DNA of 64,000 bases from Bradyrhizobium sp. WSM1417 (GCF_000515415.1 NZ_KI911783.1:2284392-2348391), one strand, 5' to 3'. Positions 10,801 through 20,820 are shown, numbered from the stretch's first letter. Notes: generated by a model from the letters alone, not told the origin. Made by a program: numbers and translations.

Positions 10801-11676
10801 TTTTTTAGAAGAAGCGCTCACCAAGGCGGGATTGCTGAGCGCAAAGCGATGATCGACCGTGAGCACGATCTGTCGATCACCAAGCAGGCGGAGATTCTGC
10901 AGATCAGCCGCGGCAGCGTTTATTACCTGCCGCGTCCGGTGCCGGACGCCGATCTCGCGATCATGCGGCGTCTCGACTGGCTGCATCTGGAGTTCCCTTT
11001 CGCCGGTTCGCGAATGTTGAGAGGCCTGCTGGCTGCCGAGGGGTGCAAGATCGGCCGCCGGCATGTCAAGACGCTGATGCGGCGGATGGGGATAGAGGCG
11101 CTCTATCGCCGTCCGCGCACGACTAAACCCGAGCCCGGCCACAAGATCCATCCGTATCTGCTGCGCGGCATGGAGATCACACGGCCGAACCAGGTCTGGG
11201 CGATGGACGTCACCTACATCCCGATGGCGAGTGGGTTCGTCTATCTCGCCGTGGTGCTGGACTGGGCAACACGCCGGGTTTTGTCGTGGCGGCTGTCGAT
11301 CACCATGGAAGCAGCCTTCTGCGTCGAGACGCTGGAGGATGCCTTGGCTCGTCACGGCAAGCCGGACATCTTCAATACGGATCAGGGCTCCCAGTTCACC
11401 GGACAGGCTTTTACCGGCGTGCTCGCCGACAACGGCATCGCGATCAGCATGGACGGCAAGGGCGCATGGCGGGACAACGTGTTCGTCGAGCGGTTGTGGC
11501 GCAGCGTCAAATACGAGGAGGTGTACCTACGGGCCTATGATAGCGTCAACGAGGCGCGCAATTCGATCGGCCGATATCTCGACTTTTATAACAGTAGACG
11601 TCCCCATTCGAGTCTTGACGGCAGCACGCCCGATCAAGCCTACTTCACCTCGCTGCCGCTCCGCCTGGCAGCATAA
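10801..11676 (+). pseudogene. IS3 OrfB (DDE transposase part), cut off from OrfA
   Basis: Reads from the T-run at 10801; the first internal start is at 10849. It carries the integrase core: WAMDVTYIP (Asp), [11 protein letters not shown] (Asp) and the Glu in the region [16 protein letters not shown], ending with RPHSSLDG typical of the family. The catalytic region is complete, but expression needs frameshifting from OrfA, which IS110 prevents. Confidence 0.85.
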
Positions 11677-11737
11677 CCCCGGCAGACGCTCCACTTATCG
11701 ATGCGCAGATTCTGTTCAGACAACCGGGACCAGCTCA

Positions 11738-12038
11738 GTCGACGAACTGAACGACACCTTCGCGGCCGCCACTGGCTGCGAATTGGTTTGACGGAACTTC
11801 ATGTAGAGCCTCATCTGGTGATCGGTGACATGGCAGCCTGGCAACGGGTGATTCCTCTTTGGCGAGAAGAACCATCCATCACCGGCCAGCCGCGATCACC
11901 AGACGGCGCGGTCCGCTCGGATCGCGCCGTCGCCGGGCTCGTAACTCCGGTCGGGCTACGCCCTCCCTACGTCACGAGCCCGGCGAAGCTCTCTCATCCT
12001 GATTGACGCTGCACTTCCATCCTGATTGCCGCGCCGCA
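11738..12038 (-). mobile_element. Left end of IS21 (copy 1) with the istA start
   Basis: Holds the first codons of istA (MRLYMKFRQ on the minus strand) and the left terminus TGCGGCGCGGCAATC read inward from 12038. The same end occurs at 26187. The next bases, ATCTTC (12039-12044), are the reverse complement of GAAGAT found after the right end at 4832, so both ends belong to one insertion. Confidence 0.8.
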
Positions 12039-12236
12039 ATCTTCATTGGCATCTCCTCCTTCGGGGGTGGAATCCCCCACAGAAGAAGCTACGAGATGAT
12101 CGAGCATGGCACGAATCTCAAGGAGGGCCTTAAGCGGAATCCGGGGTGTGGCAACAATCGCAGTCGAACCGGCTTGTGGGGTGACCATCCAGTCTGGAAC
12201 GTGGAGCGTTCCGTCATGCGGCTGCCGGATTAAAAA
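12039..12236 (-). pseudogene. DUF5372-like gene of element B, interrupted by IS21
   Basis: The minus strand reads FLIRQPHDGTLHVPDWM, then PRIPLKALLEIRAMLDHL. This parallels the DUF5372-like protein of element A (PAWM, LPVDRLLEVRVLVDAVL). A short frame beginning ATGCCAATGAAGAT follows, the start of the small gene whose other half is at 4833-4938. Together with recombinase B these are the three genes of element B, now separated by IS21 and an inversion. Confidence 0.6.
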
Positions 12237-12560
12237 GTGGCAAATGCCGTTATGTTCCTACTCACCGACCACAAGAACGGTTTGACCAACGAGCGGGTGG
12301 AATGGATAGGCTACAACAACATCGAACGCCAGATTCCCGGCAGTATGGCGCTGCTTCCGACGGCGGTGCCGAGCATTGGGCGGTCATCGCTTTCTTGGTC
12401 GAGACCTGCAAGATCAACGACATCGATCCGCTTGCCTATCTCACCGACGTCCTGACCAGGATCGTCAACGGGCATCCAAACCGCGATCGACCAGCTACTG
12501 CCCTGGGCCTATCGCGCTCCAGCCCTCAAAGCCGTGGCCTGAGAACGACGCTTACCGTTG
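12237..12560 (+). pseudogene. IS66 TnpC C-terminal remnant
   Basis: Reads DGGAEHWAVIAFLVETC and DPLAYLTDVLTRIVNGHP across two frames, the standard end of IS66 TnpC transposases. A terminal repeat-like GACGCTTAC lies near 12554. The rest of that element is missing. Confidence 0.7.
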
Positions 12561-12898
12561 TCCTCAGTGTCGATGAGAAAAGCCAGATGTCATTCGGCCT
12601 GCAATATTGGCTCTGACGCAATTTTGGTGCATCGGTGATGCGCCTCAACACTGTGAGAAATACGGGCTAGAAACTCGCTGACGAAACAAGAGAAACGACA
12701 GCTGGTCGCGCGATTGCGGTCCCACAGCCATGTGCCCGTTGCGAATTCAAGAACCCGGAGCGTGCCAAGGGCGCTGTAATGAGCTATGTGATCCCCGGTC
12801 GCGAACGCCCAGCCGATGTCGAGCCACGATCGAAATTTAGATGGCCGCTGTGGCCGAGACCGGGCTATTTGTGGCGTCATCCATAAAAGGCCGGACGA
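12561..12898. other. No recognised gene
   Basis: A 96-codon minus-strand frame (12590-12880) follows the dehydrogenase gene and could be the remnant of a co-transcribed gene. I see no family motif. Confidence 0.3.
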
Positions 12899-13915
12899 TT
12901 ATTGCGTAGGGAAAGCACGATCCCGTAGCCCCTTTTCCCAACGCGTGAGCGTCTCGCCCGCACCGTAGCACTGCGTGCGTAGCCCATGCAGCACAGCCAC
13001 GAGGCAGTCATCGCGCTTTTGTTCGAGCTCAGCGACCGTCAGCTTGTCCTCCCGTGCCTCTGACTGCATGGCGAGTTTATCTATGAATGCTTCGTCGTGC
13101 TCGGGCATGTTGGTATACTTGGTCCATGGCGACCTCAGTTCGGGTTCCCATTTCTCGATGAGGTGGCGCATGGCGACTCCGCCGCCTCCGATGTTGAAGG
13201 GGCCAACGACAGCTCGGCGCAACCCAAATGAATAACGGATCGCATCATCGACCTCTTGCACCGAAGCTACATCGTCGTGCACCAACCATAGTGCCTCGCG
13301 CCACATCGCCTCCTGCAGCCGGTTCGCGATGAATCCATCCACCTCTTTGCGCACCACAAGCGGATGCATCCCCACCGCCCGATAGATCTGCGACGCCCTC
13401 ATCAGAGTCTCAGGCGAAGTGCTCTGTCCGGCACACAGTTCAACCAAGGGCAGCAGATAGACCGGGTTGAACGGGTGTGCGACGAGCAGACGCCCGGGAT
13501 GGGTCACCCCTGCCTCTAGCAAGGACGGCCGCAGGCCCGAGGTCGAGGAGCAGATCAAAGTGTCAGGTGACGCTGCGCGGCTGGCAGTCGCGAGCAGCTG
13601 TTGCTTGAGCTCCAGGCGCTCCGGAGCGGACTCCTGCACGATATCCACGCCGAGCACCGCATCCTCGACGGACTCCACGACCGTCAGCGACCCTTCGGCC
13701 GGCAGTGGGATGTTCGTCAGCTGTCGATATGCCCGGCGCGCGTTGGCCAGCATCTTCTTCACGCGCTCGACTGCACCAAGTGACGGACCATATAGCCGCA
13801 CGTCCACACCATTGAGGGCAAACCGTGCCGCCCAGCCGCCACCGATGATTCCGCCTCCCAAGAGCCCGACCGCCCGAGCTGGCTTTTCATAAATGAAATT
13901 GGACTTCTTAGACAT
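12899..13915 (-). CDS. L-carnitine/3-hydroxyacyl-CoA dehydrogenase-like protein
   Basis: An NAD-dependent 3-hydroxy dehydrogenase, most like carnitine 3-dehydrogenase, which oxidises L-carnitine to 3-dehydrocarnitine. The 338-residue protein starts with a Rossmann fold (GLLGGGIIGGGWAARF, about residues 17-32), has the catalytic His in VAHPFNPVYLLPLVE, and the helical C-terminal domain (VDGFIANRLQEAMW). The ATG at 13915 has a GAGGAA ribosome site 8 bases upstream. A broken paralogue at 35916-36962 lies directly after a BKACE gene, the usual partner in carnitine breakdown, which supports the assignment; the true substrate may differ. A weak -24/-12-like sequence lies at 13947-13960. Confidence 0.8.
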   Translation of the reverse strand: MSKKSNFIYEKPARAVGLLGGGIIGGGWAARFALNGVDVRLYGPSLGAVERVKKMLANARRAYRQLTNIPLPAEGSLTVVESVEDAVLGVDIVQESAPERLELKQQLLATASRAASPDTLICSSTSGLRPSLLEAGVTHPGRLLVAHPFNPVYLLPLVELCAGQSTSPETLMRASQIYRAVGMHPLVVRKEVDGFIANRLQEAMWREALWLVHDDVASVQEVDDAIRYSFGLRRAVVGPFNIGGGGVAMRHLIEKWEPELRSPWTKYTNMPEHDEAFIDKLAMQSEAREDKLTVAELEQKRDDCLVAVLHGLRTQCYGAGETLTRWEKGLRDRAFPTQ

Positions 13916-15154
13916 GAACCGTTCCTCTCAGACGTGAACTTTCACCGCAAGATTCTGGCCTACCTCATCGAGCCTCTCCAGCGCACCTCGATGCTCTCGA
14001 CAATAGGGAGAGCCGGGCTCAGTCAGGACAAGGTTGCCGCCCACCAGTGATCAGGTTGATCACGGGTTCTTCGTCCTACTCCCGAATCGGCCGCACCAGT
14101 ACCGGTACAGCTCCCGGTCACGCGAACCCCGCCGGAATGCGCACCACCGCAGCTCCCGCGGCCTCGATAATCCAGTGCGCTCCGGAGGCACCCGCCGTGC
14201 AGACTGCTCGCCGCCCTGACCGCGCCGACACTTGAGAAAACATCCGGACCTTCTCCTCTCGCTGAAGTCTATCGTGTACGAGGACCAAGCCAGACGGACC
14301 CACTAAGTTTCGTCTGTTGATGTTCACCGCTTCTGCGTTCTCGAGCGTAAACGGTGTCAGTGCCAGCGGGTGACCGAGCGGGCCTCATTGGGAGTTCCTA
14401 ACGACACGCAGCGAGACGCGTTGGCAGCCGCAGCACTCATCTAAGCAATCGGCGTGCCACTCGCAGAAGCGTTTGCGTGGGCGGCGTGACGAGAGAAAGC
14501 ACGTGTTAGAAGTCGGCGGCCATTGGAAGTGACGCGACAGATCGTCGGATTTCCGACATTCCGGTAGCCTGACACGGATCACATCGCAAAATGGAGCCTC
14601 TTACCATGACGGTCGTCCCTTAAGCGGAACTTGGACTGACTGACGAACTGACGGTTGACCCGCTCGACATCAGTCTCTGGCGCCGAGATCATGGCTGTGC
14701 GGTGATGCACTAGCTTCAGCTGTCGAAAGCTGTCGCACCGTGCTGCTTTTCTCGAGGATTGCGCCTTTGTTGGCCAATTCCCGCCAGCGGCGGTGGGCAG
14801 TTGCGGTGGGCCGGATAAGCGCATGATCTCGGGCCGCCGAAGTTGGCGGACCCAAATTTCTTGAGAGGAGAGGTCGATGCTGCGCCACGCTGCTTGAGTT
14901 ACTTTGCCCGAATCTAGTAAATTACCACAAGGCTTTCTGCAGGTGGTCCGCGCGTGGTCTGCCCACCCATTTCGAAGCTCCTATGGCTGTTCATGCAAAG
15001 CCCGAGTGTGCCTTGCCTGAAGAATGCGAAGGCGATTTCCGGGAGGCGCTGAGGGCGGTACTGGGCAAGGGCGCACCGACCTCTCGCCAGCGGTAATTCC
15101 CGGCTCACGGGTGAGTGACAAAGCGACGTACGAGCCCTAGCAGAGGCGCGATCT
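13916..15154. other. No recognised gene; possible weak promoter and tts-box-like sequence
   Basis: Only short frames occur. On the minus strand GG-N10-GC (13947-13960, AGGCCA...TTGCG) sits 32 bp before the dehydrogenase start, a poor match to sigma-54 promoters. At 14715-14731 TTCAGCTGTCGAAAGCT resembles the TtsI box but is one base short. The remainder looks like degraded DNA. Confidence 0.35.
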
Positions 15155-15480
15155 GGCGCGACGATACGTGTACGTGTGGGCCGATGGCTTCTTCCTGCGG
15201 GCCCCCGTGGACGACCACGGCGGGTGCAGGGTGCAGAGCTGGCGCGATCTCCTGTTCGAGGTCAAACCGCGCGGACTGCAGATCGCCGCAGAAATTGCCG
15301 TTGCGATTACGCGCTCAGCTTGCGGAAGGTGCTCGAGGAGATCTTTCCCGGCACGCTTGACGCCTTCGCTGGCCTTCAGCAACTAATTTGCGCCTTTGAG
15401 CCGCGGCCAGGTCTTGGATGCGGCCATGATCAGCTTAAACACCATCATCTTGCCGGTGGTCAAGGGCGCAGATGTGTGGG
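15155..15480 (+). pseudogene. IS256-family transposase fragment
   Basis: Reads RRYVYVWADGFFLRAP, QSWRDLLFEVKPRGLQIA and, after shifts, LEEIFPGT. This order is that of IS256-type transposases. Both ends are missing. It borders the 3' end of the group II intron. Confidence 0.7.
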
Positions 15481-15516
15481 TGAGTAGGCCGGGGAATTTC
15501 ACCGCCGCCCTTTCGC

Positions 15517-15551
15517 AGAACCGAGCGTGAGACTCTCGCCTCAATCGGCTC
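15517..15551 (-). ncRNA. Group II intron domain V
   Basis: On the minus strand the 35 bases begin GAGCCG and end CGGTTCT, with GAGGCGAGAGTCTCAC between. This is the conserved domain V hairpin with its GAGA tetraloop. It follows the stop of the intron protein; a domain VI-like stem and the intron 3' end lie at about 15480-15516. Confidence 0.85.
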
Positions 15552-15722
15552 CCATCAGGCAAACGTGTCCGTCATACCAAGCTGCCAGTGTACGAACAGC
15601 CTCGCTTTTTCCTGCGACAATTCTTGCAGAAAGCGACTCGCGCGGAGAGCGCCTGAACTTCCGCATGGCCAAGGCCAGAAGCATCCGATTGACGTATCTG
15701 ACCAGAGGGTACAGAGCGCGAG
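15552..15722 (-). pseudogene. Group II intron reverse transcriptase, C-terminal piece
   Basis: Reads ALYPLVRYVNRMLLAL then, after a shift, LFVHWQLGMTDTFA, the C-terminal maturase/endonuclease side of bacterial group II intron proteins. IS21 (15723-18346) separates it from the upstream part; joining the flanks across the duplicated CTCGCG gives a continuous match. Confidence 0.8.
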
Positions 15723-15843
15723 TGCGGATTCCGGGGATTGCGGCCAGAGATTCCGATTGAACGCGACCATGCATTCCGATCGAAGGCGGCCACCTGTTCC
15801 GACGAAGGCGGCCGGGGTGTCGTTGCCGGCATGAGGAGTTGGG

Positions 15844-16605
15844 TCAGGTTTTCTTCGCGGCGTCAAGATTGGCGCGTTGGGCAGTTATTTTCCGCATGCT
15901 GTCTCCTTTGAGGATGAGGCGGTGAGCGTTGTGGACGAGGCGGTCGAGGACGGCGTCGGCGATGGTCGGGTCGGCGATGATCTCATGCCAATTTTCGATC
16001 GGTACCTGGCTGGTGATGATGGTCGATCCGCGCTGGTGACGATCGTCGACGACTTCGAGGAGATCGCGACGCTGCTCGCCGGTAATCGGAGCGAGGCCCC
16101 AGTCGTCGAGGATGAGCAAATCGACCCTCGATAACGTCTTGAGAAGCCGCGCATAGCGTCCGTCGCCGCGGGCGAGCGCAAGAGCTTCGAACAGCCTTGG
16201 CAGGCGATGGTATAAGACCGATCGATTATCGCGGCATGCCTTGTGACCGAGCGCGCAGGCGATCCAGCTCTTGCCGACGCCGGTCGGCCCGGTGATGAGC
16301 AAATTTTGCTTGCGGCCGATCCAATCGCCATCGACGAGCTTGGCAAAGAAGGCGCGGTCGATGCCGCGCGGAGCGCGCAGATCGACATCTTCGACGATTG
16401 CGGCCTGCCGTAGCGAGGCAAACTTCAGGCGTACGATGAGCCTTTTGTTCTCTCGCTCAGTTGCTTCGCGATCGATCATCAGGCCGAGGCGCTGCTCGAA
16501 GGTCAGCGCGGTGACGTCCGGTTGGCGTTGCTGATCATCGAAGGCCTTGGCCATTCCGGCGAGCCCGAGAGCGGCGAGACGTTCGTGGGTATGATTGCTG
16601 AGCAT
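15844..16605 (-). CDS. istB: IstB, IS21 transposition helper ATPase
   Basis: An AAA+ ATPase that assists IstA in target capture. The start at 16605 (MLSNHTHERL) with the GGAGG-like site before it gives 253 residues, normal for IstB; an upstream extension to 16803 overlaps istA and is unlikely. Walker A is GPTGVGKSW, Walker B is DLLILDDWG. The gene starts about 20 bases after the istA stop. Confidence 0.9.
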   Translation of the reverse strand: MLSNHTHERLAALGLAGMAKAFDDQQRQPDVTALTFEQRLGLMIDREATERENKRLIVRLKFASLRQAAIVEDVDLRAPRGIDRAFFAKLVDGDWIGRKQNLLITGPTGVGKSWIACALGHKACRDNRSVLYHRLPRLFEALALARGDGRYARLLKTLSRVDLLILDDWGLAPITGEQRRDLLEVVDDRHQRGSTIITSQVPIENWHEIIADPTIADAVLDRLVHNAHRLILKGDSMRKITAQRANLDAAKKT

Positions 16606-16624
16606 AATGCCTCCTTGTTGCTGG

Positions 16625-18178
16625 TCAGTGGTAGTAGTCGCGGCCACGGATGTTACCGTGCTGGATGGGATCGGCGTCGGGGGTGGTGTCGGGAAGGAAG
16701 GACTTGTCCAGGCCGGTCTTGAGGATCGAGGCAATCGACCGATAGCTCGCTGAGCCGATGCTGATCCCGCGGCGGCAAGCGGCTTCGAGACGTTGCGTCC
16801 CATAGGTCTTTTCCAACCGCAGGATGCCGAGACAGGATCGGAAGCCCTGCTCGGGATGCGGCTTTGTCCGCATGATCGCCTCGCACAGCGCGATTGTGGA
16901 CGGACCGACTTTCTCAGCGGCGGCCAGCAGACGCGCCGGCGTCCAGAAGGCGTATCGGCGATGCGCGCTCGGCATGTGCTCGGGGATCGTGGTGTGGCGG
17001 CGCTTCACCCCCGAGCGTGCATGGCTGGCGATGCGGGTGCCGCGATGGAACACCTCGATGGTGGCTTCGGTGGCCCGAACCTCGACAACCTGGCGGATCA
17101 TGCGGGATGGCACCGAGTAGAAGTGTCCCTGAACTTCGACATGGTAATCCGGCGCCACACGGGCACGACGCCATTCGGCGTACTGATAGGCCTCGGCCGG
17201 CAGCGGCATCAGGGCCGGACGATCGATGGTGTCGAAGAACTCGCGGCGGCTGGCACCGAGCTTGCGCATCAGGCGGGCGTTGAGTTGGTCGACCAGGATG
17301 CGGATCGCAACATTCAACTCGGCGAGCGAGAAGAAGCGCCGGTTGCGCAGCCGCGCCAAAATCCATCGCTGGACGATAAGAACCGCCGCCTCCACCTTGG
17401 CCTTGTCGCGCGGCTTGCGGGGCCGCGCCGGCATAATGGTGGTGCCGTAATGGGCGGCAAGATCTTGGTAGGTCCGGTTGACGCCTGGCTCGTAGCGGCT
17501 CACCACCGTCACCCCGGCCTTCAGATTGTCGCAGACGAGCGCCTTCGGCACCCCGCCCAGGAAGGTGAGCGCATCCACATGGGCGCCGATCCAGTCGGGC
17601 AGCGCCTCGCTGAACCGGGCTTGGGCAAAGGTGTAATTCGACGCTCCCATGACCGCGACGAAGATCTTGGCGGCGCGCACCTCCCCGGTGAGCCCGTCGA
17701 ACACCGGCATGGTATCGCCGGCGAAGTCCACGAACAGCTTTTCGCCGGCCGCGTGGGTCTGCCGCATGGTCGCCGTGATGCCGTGGCGCCATTCGACGTA
17801 GAGGTCGCAGAACCGGCTGTAGCCGTAGCCGTCGGGATGATGGCCGCGGTATTCCTCCCACAGCAGTGCCAGCGTTACGCTGCGGCGGCGCAACTCGGCA
17901 TGGACATGCCCCCAATCCGGAAGCGGCTTCGATCGTGGCGGGTTGTAGCCGGCCGGCGCAAACAGCTTGCGCTCCAGGGCTGTGTCGTCGAGCTCCTCCG
18001 GGATCGGCCAGGTGATGCCGATCACCGCGGCCCGGCGGACATACTCCGCGATCGCCGTGCGACCGATCCCGACCGATCGGGAGATCACCCGATCGCTCAC
18101 CCCACAGGCATACTTCAGGCGTAGAACTTCTCGAATCTTCCGCATCGGCAATCTCTCGGCGGGCATCGGACCTCCCAT
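16625..18178 (-). CDS. istA: IstA, IS21 transposase
   Basis: A 517-residue DDE transposase. It has an N-terminal helix-turn-helix (DRVISRSVGIGRTAIAEYV), the catalytic core with LFVDFAGDTMP (first Asp), VCDNLKAGV (second Asp) and KAKVEAAVLIVQ (Glu), and a beta-barrel region (DYHVEVQGHFYSVP). No frameshift is seen. Co-transcribed with istB. Confidence 0.93.
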   Translation of the reverse strand: MGGPMPAERLPMRKIREVLRLKYACGVSDRVISRSVGIGRTAIAEYVRRAAVIGITWPIPEELDDTALERKLFAPAGYNPPRSKPLPDWGHVHAELRRRSVTLALLWEEYRGHHPDGYGYSRFCDLYVEWRHGITATMRQTHAAGEKLFVDFAGDTMPVFDGLTGEVRAAKIFVAVMGASNYTFAQARFSEALPDWIGAHVDALTFLGGVPKALVCDNLKAGVTVVSRYEPGVNRTYQDLAAHYGTTIMPARPRKPRDKAKVEAAVLIVQRWILARLRNRRFFSLAELNVAIRILVDQLNARLMRKLGASRREFFDTIDRPALMPLPAEAYQYAEWRRARVAPDYHVEVQGHFYSVPSRMIRQVVEVRATEATIEVFHRGTRIASHARSGVKRRHTTIPEHMPSAHRRYAFWTPARLLAAAEKVGPSTIALCEAIMRTKPHPEQGFRSCLGILRLEKTYGTQRLEAACRRGISIGSASYRSIASILKTGLDKSFLPDTTPDADPIQHGNIRGRDYYH

Positions 18179-18346
18179 TGCGTCAACCGCAAAAGGGACC
18201 TTGCCCCGTTCAGATTGCCGACAACGCCCCCCGTCTCACCCTATCAACAGGGTGGCCGCATTCGTTCGGATCGAATGGCCGCTTTCGATCGGAATCGGTG
18301 GCCGCCTTCCGTCGGAATCGGTGGCCGCTTTGCCCCGGATTCCGCA

Positions 18347-18815
18347 CGCGAGCGCGTATCGTCCATAGTATTCGATACACCCCCGCAGGAGAGGCTTGAT
18401 CTGGTGCGCGATCTCGTCCAGACAACTCTGTTCGATGTCAGAGGTTCAGTTCCCGCATCGCCGCCCGCATGGACTTCAGCGCCGAGGCGCTCACCTCTGG
18501 GTTGAAGCCCCAGAACAGAGTGTTGTCTCGGGATCGTCTAACCAGCCGGGGCCGAAAGCCGGATCCGAGGAAGTCGAATTGAATGTTCGGATACGTGCCT
18601 CTGCGCTTTCCGTCCTTGCAGTAAACGATTTGGTTTACGTCGGAGCATCATGTCCAGGGGGCACTCCGCCAGCAGTGCCTGAAGCTTCCCCTTGAGAGCC
18701 TGAGCTTGCTGCTCGTTCCGGCAGTGGACCAACCGATCGTCTGCATACCGACACCACGGAAGGTCTGGGTGCGTCCGTGTCATCCAGATATCAAACGCGT
18801 AAGCAGGAAGAGGTT
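18347..18815 (-). pseudogene. Group II intron reverse transcriptase, middle piece
   Basis: Contains the catalytic box WCRYADDRLVHC and, after a frameshift, YCKDGKRRGTYPN and FDFLGSGFRPRLV, the RT-6/7 and thumb regions. Bounded by IS21 on one side and IS3 on the other. The upstream text ANLF joins across the IS3. Confidence 0.85.
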
Positions 18816-18854
18816 TGAACCGCCCCGGGTTTGCCGGAGGCCATTTGGTTTAAG

Positions 18855-19760
18855 TTATGCCGCCATGGCGGGTTGTTCCAGCATGGCGTAGTAGCGTTGC
18901 TCGGCTTCGGCAGGCGGGATGTTGCCGATGGGCTCCATGAGCCGTCGATTGTTGAACCAGTCCACCCATTCCAGGGTCGCGAACTCTACGGCCTCGAAGC
19001 TGCGCCATGGTCCACGCCGATGGATCACCTCTGCTTTGTAAAGGCCGTTGATCGTTTCGGCGAGAGCGTTGTCATAGGAATCTCCAACGCTGCCGACGGA
19101 AGGTTCTATACCTGCTTCAGCCAGGCGCTCGGTGTACTTAATGGATACGTATTGGCTGCCCCTGTCGCTGTGGTGAACGAGCCCGCCACGATGAACCGGC
19201 CGTCGATCGTGCAGAGCCTGTTCCAGCGCATCCAGCACGAAGCTGGCGTGCGCTGTGCGAGAGGCCCGCCAGCCCACGATCCTGCGGGCATAGGCGTCGA
19301 TCACGAAGGCGACGTAGACAAATCCGGTCCAGGTCGCGACATAGGTGAAGTCGGACAGCCACAGGACATTCGGCCTTGGCGCCTTGAACTGGCGGTTGAC
19401 GTGATCCAGCGGGCATGGCGCAGCCTTGTCGCTGCTCGTGGTCTTGACGGGTTTGCCGCGGATGACCCCTTGCAAACCCATGTCCCGCATCAGTCGCGAC
19501 ACCGTGCAACGGGCAACATCGAAGCCTTCGCGCTTGAGCTGGCGCCAGACCTTGCGCACGCCGTAGACCCGGAAGTTCTCGTCGAAGACGCGCCGGACCT
19601 CGATCTTCAGCCTGGCATCCTGCCTGCCGCGCGCCGACAGCTTGGCCGGATCGCGCCGCTTTGCCACATGGGCGTGGTAGGTCGAGGGGGCAATCGGCAA
19701 GACCTTGCAGATCGGCTCGACCCCATGCGCCCCACGATGATCGTCGATGAAGGCGATCAT
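18855..19760 (-). CDS. IS3 OrfB transposase
   Basis: A 301-residue integrase-core protein. It has the HTH_21 segment near the start, then [10 protein letters not shown] (Asp), [12 protein letters not shown] (Asp) and [17 protein letters not shown] (Glu), the complete DDE set with the family's Lys. It starts within the end of orfA, so OrfAB is probably made by frameshifting. Confidence 0.93.
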   Translation of the reverse strand: MIAFIDDHRGAHGVEPICKVLPIAPSTYHAHVAKRRDPAKLSARGRQDARLKIEVRRVFDENFRVYGVRKVWRQLKREGFDVARCTVSRLMRDMGLQGVIRGKPVKTTSSDKAAPCPLDHVNRQFKAPRPNVLWLSDFTYVATWTGFVYVAFVIDAYARRIVGWRASRTAHASFVLDALEQALHDRRPVHRGGLVHHSDRGSQYVSIKYTERLAEAGIEPSVGSVGDSYDNALAETINGLYKAEVIHRRGPWRSFEAVEFATLEWVDWFNNRRLMEPIGNIPPAEAEQRYYAMLEQPAMAA

Positions 19761-20086
19761 GGCTTGGACCGGCGGTCGAGCTCCGCCATCGCAAAATAAG
19801 CGCTCGCCTTGCGCAAGATCTCGTTGGCCTGTCGAAGCTCACGGTTCTCCCGTTCCAGGGCCTTCAGCTTCTCGGCCATGTCGGTCGGAACGCCGGCTCG
19901 CTGCCCGCTGTCGATCTCGGCCTTCTTGACCCAGTCATGCAGCGTCTGCGGTGTGCAGCCGATCTTGGCAGCAATTGATGTCACTGCAGCCCAGCGCGAC
20001 GGGTGCTCGCCGGCGTGATCCAGAACCATCCGAACCGCACGGTCCCGGACCTCAGGCGAAAACTTGTTCGTCGTCTTGCTTGTCAT
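19757..20086 (-). CDS. IS3 OrfA, helix-turn-helix protein
   Basis: A 109-residue protein with a transposase_8 helix-turn-helix ([16 protein letters not shown]) and a C-terminal leucine-zipper-like helix ([16 protein letters not shown]) for multimerisation. It precedes orfB with a four-base overlap. Confidence 0.93.
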   Translation of the reverse strand: MTSKTTNKFSPEVRDRAVRMVLDHAGEHPSRWAAVTSIAAKIGCTPQTLHDWVKKAEIDSGQRAGVPTDMAEKLKALERENRELRQANEILRKASAYFAMAELDRRSKP

Positions 20087-20136
20087 GGCTCCATCCTCTC
20101 AGGAGTTGGAGCCTCCGGCAAACCCGGGGCGGTTCA

Positions 20137-20820
20137 GTTTGCCAAATCGGGCCTAACAACGCGCCCTTGAGGAGTCCCACGGGTTCGCTTAGTGACCGTC
20201 AACCCGTTCCATTGGCGCCGTCAGCCATCTTTCAATGTAAAGCAGCGCCCATTTGCACGTCCCGGCCCTCCGGACATGCCGCAAAAGTTCGTGCTCGATC
20301 TTGTCGAACGGTCCTTAGATACGAACTCTAGAACCCAGTCATATTCCCAGCACCGATTGCGCGTGAAGCCGATGGCATCGTGCGCGATTTTCTCGGCCGA
20401 CAGCCACAGGAGTCTGCCGACAATATTGGGTCCTGCTCCGGCTCAATGAATTGCTTGACAGCCATCTCGGCCACGCGCACCAGTCTTTTGGGAACGGAGA
20501 CGGCGCGCACTGGTGGTGGAAAATAGCTTCCCGACTCGGGTTCTTAAGCTTGTAGCGGTTGTTCCTCAGATCAGAATCGAACTGCTCGACCTGTTGAACA
20601 TCTGTCGTATGACACTGCATCTCCCGTTCCATGTTTCACAGGACCGCCTGAGATCCCTTTGCTCCCGTTCGATTACAGGGCCTTCATCACTAACCCGGAT
20701 CGGTCTATCCCGATGCTCCGCTACGGTACTCTCGTCTCATGATTTTTGTCGCTTGTCCCTTGCCATCATAGCGCCGGTTCCTGCAGTTCCCAGCGTCGCA
20801 GTCCGATCGGCTTGGTAACG
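20137..20820 (-). pseudogene. Group II intron 5' region and reverse transcriptase N-terminus
   Basis: From 20632 the minus strand reads VEQFDSDLRNNRYKLKN, then in other frames FIEPEQDPI, the WVLEF and CKWALLYIERWLTAPME segments: the N-terminal RT domains of a group II intron protein, with at least two frameshifts. 20633-20820 should hold ribozyme domains I-IV; the exact 5' splice site is not clear. Confidence 0.7.

Larger units (their letters stand above)
8845..11737 (+). mobile_element. IS3-family element, interrupted by IS110, inserted in istA
   Basis: The ends AGAGCCGG (8845, inward) and TGAGCTGG (11737, inward) are followed by a shared CGATAAGTGGAG core. The direct repeat GTC flanks it (8842-8844 and 11738-11740), and joining the flanks restores the istA reading around [10 protein letters not shown]. 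The same element type is present at 59309-59936 (deleted), 61317-62587 (whole) and 48147-48420 (fragment). Confidence 0.85.
15723..18346 (-). mobile_element. Complete IS21-family element in the group II intron
   Basis: The inward ends TGCGGATTCCGGGG (15723) and TGCGGAATCCGGGG (18346) are imperfect inverted repeats, followed by several GGCCGC/GATTCCGA repeats at each end. The 6-bp duplication CGCGAG is at 15717-15722 and 18347-18352. Both genes are intact, so it may be active. Confidence 0.9.
18816..20136 (-). mobile_element. Complete IS3-family element in the intron protein gene
   Basis: Near-perfect terminal inverted repeats beginning TGAACCGCCCCGGGTTTGCC lie at both ends, with a GTT target duplication (18813-18815 and 20137-20139). 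It is 1321 bp with orfA and orfB overlapping by four bases. A different IS3 subgroup from the one at 8845. Confidence 0.93.

Noticed and set aside
16793..18124. Long plus-strand frame of 443 codons
   Set aside because: It lies antisense to istA and has low-complexity composition typical of GC-rich shadow frames.
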